From NCBI GenBank assembly GCA_030684835.1, contig JAUXWZ010000055.1, positions 1-64,000 on the forward strand: a stretch of 64,000 nucleotides of DNA. Reading direction: 5' to 3'. Of this stretch, positions 62,887-64,000 are shown in pieces; positions within the stretch are counted from its first letter, which is position 1; each line of letters starts with the position of its first letter. The stretch comes from Beijerinckiaceae bacterium. GTDB taxonomy: Bacteria > Pseudomonadota > Alphaproteobacteria > Rhizobiales > Beijerinckiaceae. The position numbers and the translations under genes are program-made. Below the pieces are notes generated by a model. It had not been told where the DNA came from, searched no databases, and saw only the letters and a list, made by a program, of their open reading frames with translations.

Positions 62887-64000
62887 AGCAAACTAACGAG
62901 GCGCAAGGCCGTCTGCCTTCACTCGACCCAATCGCAATTGTGGACATTGGTTCTAACTCCGTGCGTCTTGTCGCCTATGAAGGCCTGACGCGCGCGCCTA
63001 ATCCAATTTTCAACGACAAGCTGCTTGCCGGTCTCGGCAAGGGCGTTGCCACGACTGGCAAACTCAACGAGGAAGGCGTGGTGCGCGCGCTCAAGGCGCT
63101 TGAGCGTTTCCGCGTGTTGTGCCGCAACATGAAGGTCTCCGAGATTCACGTTCTGGCGACTGCGGCTGCACGTGACGCCATCAACGGCCCGGAATTTCTT
63201 AAAGCCGCCTCGCGCGCCATTGGCGCGAAGATCGAGCTCTTATCGGGCGAGCGCGAATCGCAGCTGGCCGCGATGGGCGTCGTGTCAGGCTTCTTCAAAC
63301 CTGATGGCGTTGTAGGCGATCTTGGCGGCGGATCGCTGGAGCTTGCCGATGTTTCGGGAGACAAGCTGGGCCGAGGCGTGTCTCTGCCGCTCGGCGGCCT
63401 CGCCCTCATGGACATCTCCAAGAATTCGCCCAAAAAAGCGCAAAAGATCGTCCGCGAAGCGTTGTCGAACGTGAAGCTGCTCCGCAAACTTGAGGGCCGC
63501 ACGTTCTATGCTGTTGGAGGAACATGGCGCGCGCTGGCGCGGCTGCACATGAGCCAGCGCAATTATCCGCTCAACGTGATGCACGGCTATGTCATTCCGC
63601 CGCGGGACGCGTCAGACTTTGCGTCGCTGGTTGAGCGCGTAAACGCGGAAGCGCTTGTCGCCATCGAGAGCGTGGCTGCCGGGCGCAGGCCCTTGCTCGC
63701 CTATGGCGCCGTCGTGCTTGAAGAAATCATCCGCATCGCCAAGCCGAAGGAGATTGTCGTCTCTGCGCTTGGATTGCGAGAGGGGCTTCTTTATGAACGC
63801 CTGTCGAAAGCTGATCGCAAGAAAGACCCGCTGATCGAAGCCGCGCGCGATCTTAATATCCTGCGTTCGCGCTCACCCCGGCACGGCGAAGAATTGCGCG
63901 CCTGGACCGATTGTTTCTTTGAGGCCAGCCAGCTTGTCGAGACGGCGGAAGAAAAGCGGTTGCGACACGCCGCTTGTCTGCTCTCCGACATCGGCTGGCG
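62883..64000 (+). CDS. ppx: Exopolyphosphatase (partial)
   Basis: The first about 372 residues of a Ppx/GppA phosphatase, cut by the right window edge. The ASKHA-fold nucleotide motifs are [15 protein letters not shown] near residue 20 and [15 protein letters not shown] near 142, with [12 protein letters not shown] further on. It hydrolyses polyphosphate made by PPK1 (or pppGpp) and its ATG overlaps the ppk1 stop codon, so the antagonistic enzymes are made together. Confidence 0.94.
   Translation, partial: MKQTNEAQGRLPSLDPIAIVDIGSNSVRLVAYEGLTRAPNPIFNDKLLAGLGKGVATTGKLNEEGVVRALKALERFRVLCRNMKVSEIHVLATAAARDAINGPEFLKAASRAIGAKIELLSGERESQLAAMGVVSGFFKPDGVVGDLGGGSLELADVSGDKLGRGVSLPLGGLALMDISKNSPKKAQKIVREALSNVKLLRKLEGRTFYAVGGTWRALARLHMSQRNYPLNVMHGYVIPPRDASDFASLVERVNAEALVAIESVAAGRRPLLAYGAVVLEEIIRIAKPKEIVVSALGLREGLLYERLSKADRKKDPLIEAARDLNILRSRSPRHGEELRAWTDCFFEASQLVETAEEKRLRHAACLLSDIGW

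Noticed and set aside
1-64000. tRNA, rRNA, CRISPR array, insertion sequence, phage or integrase genes
   Set aside because: I looked for cloverleaf ends, regular spacers, transposase motifs and attachment repeats and found none.

Overview
The window is 64 kb of GC-rich chromosome from an alphaproteobacterium, most likely of the Hyphomicrobiales (Rhizobiales). The reasons are the block order rpsF-rpsR-DUF2232-rplI / dnaB-alr / radA-cvpA-purF, the lptF-lptG-lptD-surA-pdxA-rsmA run, an HdaA-type initiator regulator beside polyphosphate genes, and two divergent promoters of the alphaproteobacterial general-stress sigma factor EcfG. I see no tRNA, rRNA, CRISPR array, prophage, insertion sequence or integrase. 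The genes look like core chromosome with a few accessory genes between the blocks.

Layout. 1-10 kb: DoxX (cut by the window edge), a DUF72 protein, an ArsC/Spx-like protein, an exported amidohydrolase, an orphan Bug-type solute receptor, an HtrA-like protein that has lost its catalytic triad, an MFS transporter, a YfgM-like TPR protein, der and a pirin. 10-20 kb: SDR, purF, cvpA, radA with a small coupled gene in front, alr, dnaB, rplI, DUF2232, rpsR and rpsF, all on the minus strand. 20-24 kb: two divergent small genes with facing EcfG promoters (a one-TM protein and a PRC-barrel protein), a DMT transporter, an SDR and a YkgJ-like Cys-cluster protein. 24-31.5 kb: fabD-fabG-acpP-fabF-mltG-yicC-gmk on the plus strand. 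31.5-39.2 kb: lptF-lptG-lptD-surA-pdxA-rsmA on the minus strand. 39.5-43.3 kb: pepA, an unknown exported protein, holC and an MFS transporter. 43.3-47.7 kb: a DUF305-type protein, a molybdopterin oxidoreductase, a CcdA-like thiol transporter, an exported thioredoxin and ndk. 47.8-51.4 kb: oxyR followed by rubrerythrin, a GlpC-like Fe-S protein and DUF3501. 51.4-57 kb: a DMT transporter, a Uup-type ABC-F ATPase, a GST-like protein, purN and purM. 57-64 kb: a second orphan Bug receptor, a CDP-alcohol phosphatidyltransferase, an AI-2E/PerM transporter, hdaA, ppk1 and ppx (cut by the window edge).

How the genes work together. Most blocks are housekeeping: type II fatty acid synthesis, LPS export, replication (DnaB, HolC, HdaA), purine synthesis and ribosomal proteins. 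Many neighbours are translationally coupled by ATGA, GTGA or TGATG overlaps. The most interesting part is the peroxide module. OxyR has cysteines at exactly 199 and 208. A four-part OxyR box, 15 of 16 consensus positions, begins 9 bp after its stop codon and in front of the rubrerythrin/GlpC-like/DUF3501 genes. This suggests a peroxide-induced detoxification module whose two downstream proteins have no established function here. Second is the pair of divergent EcfG promoters at 21071-21158, which ties two poorly described small proteins to the general stress response. Third is the cytoplasmic HtrA-like pseudoprotease at 4568-5545.
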